A stretch of 64,000 nucleotides of DNA. It comes from Aeromicrobium fastidiosum (lineage in GTDB: Bacteria > Actinomycetota > Actinomycetes > Propionibacteriales > Nocardioidaceae). The stretch covers positions 2,356,001 to 2,420,000 of the forward strand of contig NZ_JAGIOG010000001.1 in assembly GCF_017876595.1 (NCBI RefSeq), read 5' to 3'. The notes under the pieces were generated by a model, which worked only from the letters and a program-made list of their open reading frames with translations, ran no database searches and had not been told where the DNA came from. Positions 62,190 through 64,000 of the stretch are shown here, one piece after another (position 1 is the stretch's first letter; every line of letters starts with the position of its first letter). The position numbers and the translations under genes were made by a program.

Positions 62190-62702
62190 GTGGTGGAGCA
62201 CGCCCAGATCGCCGCCCGTCTGACCTCTCCCGAAGGATTCCTCGAGCTCTGCGACGAGTCCGGCGTCATGGGAGCCAAGAAGAAGGCCAAGGCCGCCTTC
62301 GAGCTGTGGAGCCAAGCCGACCAGAAGTACGTCGGCACGTACCGCGGCATCCCCGCTCCCGGTGGCAAGGGAACGGGCTTCGTCATCCGCCTGTTCTGGG
62401 ACCCGACGACGACCACGCCCGACCTCGCGGCCATCGAGGCCGCGATCCACGGTGCCGTGCCCGTCGACCTGATCCAGGCCGACGAGAAGGCCACCTACAA
62501 GCTGCGCGACAAGAAGCAGGGCCCGTTCTTCCACTGGCAGGGCATGAGCTCGCGGCCGCTGTCGCAGTGGTTCGGCGAGCGCTTCGGTGTCGGTGCGTGC
62601 GCCACCCAGCTGTTCGACCGCTCCGACCTGACGCAGGACGTCGCGGTCGTGGCGGTCACCGGCGGCGTCGACCACCTCTGGTCGTTCACCGCACCGCAGT
62701 GA
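62190..62702 (+). CDS. conserved hypothetical protein
   Basis: A 170-residue soluble protein with mixed alpha/beta pattern: KAAFELWSQADQKYVGTYRG, the turn FVIRLFWDPTTTTPD, then KLRDKKQGPFFHWQGMSSRPLSQWF. Two adjacent GTG codons (62190 and 62193) follow CGAAGGA at normal distance; the first is used. It overlaps the start of the next gene (GTGA). No family recognised. Confidence 0.7.
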   Translation: MVEHAQIAARLTSPEGFLELCDESGVMGAKKKAKAAFELWSQADQKYVGTYRGIPAPGGKGTGFVIRLFWDPTTTTPDLAAIEAAIHGAVPVDLIQADEKATYKLRDKKQGPFFHWQGMSSRPLSQWFGERFGVGACATQLFDRSDLTQDVAVVAVTGGVDHLWSFTAPQ

Positions 62703-63451
62703 ACCCGGGCCGCGCCGCCCGCGACGTGGGCGGCTGGCTGCTCACCGCCGTCGGTGTCGTCGTCATCCTCCTCGTCACGACCGGTGACCACCGCTTCTCG
62801 CGCGGCGCAGGAGCAGTCGTCGCGGTGGCTGTCGGCCTCAGCGCGCTCGCACCCGTCCTGGCCGGCATCGCCTACTTGGCCGTGCGCCGTCGCAACCGCG
62901 CGACGGAGGCAGCAGTCGACGGGACATCCGTGTCGCCGAGGGCCCGAGCCGTGCAGACGTCGCTGGCCTCGGTGCTCGATCGCGTCGCCGAGTCGACCGA
63001 TGGCGCCCTGGGGATGAGCCGCGTCGTGCTCGGCGACCGCCTCGAGCTGACCGCGACGACGCTGCGCGACATCGACGACCCGTGGGAGGCGCTGCGGGTC
63101 ATGTGGTTCGTCCGTCCTTCGCAGGTGGCCGATTATCCGCAGTCGCAGCACCTGCGCAACCTCCCTGCATGGGCGCAGGACACGGTCGTGCTCCTCGACC
63201 TGCGGCGTGAGCTCCAGCTCCGCGGTGTCGGTTCGGCGCTGTCGGACGAGCCGGGCTTCTACCGCCACGGCTTCGCCCGCGTGTGCGAGGCGGCGACGCA
63301 CACCGGCAGCGCCGAGCTCGTCGACGTCCTGCTGGGTGCGCGGCGGGAGGCATCGGCCGACGTCCGGACCGCCCATCGCGAGCGTCAGAGGCTGCTCGAG
63401 CTGCTCGACGACGTCGCGGTCTGGACAGGGTTGCTCGACGGTCGCCCCTAG
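62699..63451 (+). CDS. hypothetical membrane-anchored protein
   Basis: A 250-residue protein. Two N-terminal membrane helices (GWLLTAVGVVVILLVTTG and AVVAVAVGLSALAPVLAGIAYL) are followed by a soluble, helical C-terminal part (~75-250) with VLDRVAESTDGALGMSRVVLGD and charged repeats. The stop of the previous gene lies inside its GTG start, so both are coupled. Function unknown. Confidence 0.65.
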   Translation: MNPGRAARDVGGWLLTAVGVVVILLVTTGDHRFSRGAGAVVAVAVGLSALAPVLAGIAYLAVRRRNRATEAAVDGTSVSPRARAVQTSLASVLDRVAESTDGALGMSRVVLGDRLELTATTLRDIDDPWEALRVMWFVRPSQVADYPQSQHLRNLPAWAQDTVVLLDLRRELQLRGVGSALSDEPGFYRHGFARVCEAATHTGSAELVDVLLGARREASADVRTAHRERQRLLELLDDVAVWTGLLDGRP

Positions 63452-63545
63452 GCGTACGCGGCAGGGCCGGCAACGACCGGCGTCGTAGGATGGCGCGACG
63501 GCGACGTGTCCGCCCGGGATGCCGGTGGACGTGAGGGGGGGCACG

Positions 63546-63992
63546 ATGTTCGGTTCGAAGAATTCGAAGAAGAAGATCGACGACCTGATGGCGCAGCTCA
63601 GGCCGGACCTGAGTCGGGAGTCGCTCGGCGTCGGCCCCGACTTTCCGGGCGTCGCCCCGAATCCGCTCCTGAGCAGGGACGCGTCGAGACGTGCCGCGGA
63701 GCTGCGCGCCGGCTCGCTCGCGCTCGGCGTCCTCGTCGACTGGCGAGAGGTCAACAGCAATCCACGTGTCGTCCTGATGCTCGACGTCGAGACCGCCGAT
63801 GGCGTCTCCTTCCGCGGCATCGCCGACGAGAGCCTGACGATCACCGAGCTCACCCGGCTGGCCGCGGGCCAGACGATGCCCGTGCGCTACCGGCCTGCCG
63901 TCATGGATCACTGCGTCGCCCTCGCCCGGGACGCGGACCCCATCGAGGTGCAGCAGCTGTCCGACAGGATCGCGAGCCGCAGGCAGAGCTAG
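63546..63992 (+). CDS. hypothetical protein
   Basis: A 148-residue soluble protein starting MFGSKNSKKKIDDLMAQLRP, with a lysine-rich N-terminus, a central strand pair (SLALGVLVDWREVNSNPRVVLMLDVETADG) and a C-terminal helix ending IASRRQS. GAGGGGGGG gives a clear ribosome binding site 5 bases before the ATG. The gene ends 8 bases before the window end. Function unknown. Confidence 0.7.
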   Translation: MFGSKNSKKKIDDLMAQLRPDLSRESLGVGPDFPGVAPNPLLSRDASRRAAELRAGSLALGVLVDWREVNSNPRVVLMLDVETADGVSFRGIADESLTITELTRLAAGQTMPVRYRPAVMDHCVALARDADPIEVQQLSDRIASRRQS

Positions 63993-64000
63993 TCGACGAG

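Overview
The window is a high-GC actinobacterial chromosome segment with 76 protein-coding genes on both strands and one tRNA. Several gene neighbourhoods match those I know from Mycobacterium and Streptomyces: murI / Rv1339-like phosphodiesterase / rph / rdgB; aroA-rsgA-hisN; SRAP / sigH / anti-sigma; pdtaS opposite whiB1; and a fused 2-oxoglutarate decarboxylase next to a DUF6104 gene. Together with the gene content this suggests the Propionibacteriales, perhaps an Aeromicrobium- or Nocardioides-like organism. That placement is inference. I see no prophage, insertion sequence, CRISPR array or rRNA. Most of the segment looks like core chromosome with short accessory patches.

Layout. 1-9 kb: PRPP synthetase-like gene, cell wall and nucleotide housekeeping cluster, SGNH hydrolase, tRNA methyltransferase with a BenE transporter, AIM24 protein, tRNA-Leu(UAG). 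9-20 kb: small enzymes and regulators (ATL repair protein, bestrophin, VOC/HxlR pair, Hsp20), a CoA-transferase divergent from its IclR regulator, catalase, FMN 2-hydroxyacid enzyme, HU. 20-31 kb: flavin oxidoreductases, hydrolase/CGNR pair, ABC1 kinase, the conserved unknown trio phosphomutase/DUF3090/SCO1664, and an AurF-like diiron oxygenase with its ferredoxin-reductase. 31-36 kb: poorly conserved genes, Zur-type L36, ArfB, PadR regulator, and a nuclease-like gene enclosed by mirrored repeats. 36-45 kb: hisN, rsgA, aroA, membrane-anchored ECF sigma, SRAP, sigH-rsrA, aquaporin, bL37. 45-54 kb: thioesterase, heterodimeric ABC exporter, GNAT, IlvG-like enzyme, pdtaS, whiB1. 54-64 kb: malic enzyme, quinone reductase, AAA ATPase, kgd and three unknown genes.

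Regulation can be read unusually well here. Near-consensus sites include a SigR/SigH promoter in front of sigH, an HspR (HAIR) repeat over the hsp20 promoter, a Zur box before the cysteine-free L36, matching palindromes on both sides of the iclR/CoA-transferase intergenic region, and an 18-bp palindrome over the -35 of a nitronate monooxygenase gene. Many starts lie 6-8 bases after a TANNNT hexamer with no ribosome binding site, so leaderless transcripts seem common.

The most unusual structure is at 34201-35436. A DUF559/AbiEi-like gene with a PD-(D/E)XK-type signature lies between about 84-bp imperfect inverted repeats, and the right-hand repeat encodes the protein's C-terminus. It resembles a REP-like sequence family tied to a nuclease-like gene. 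A second repeat family (a 41-nt palindrome) occurs at 19793 and 57705.
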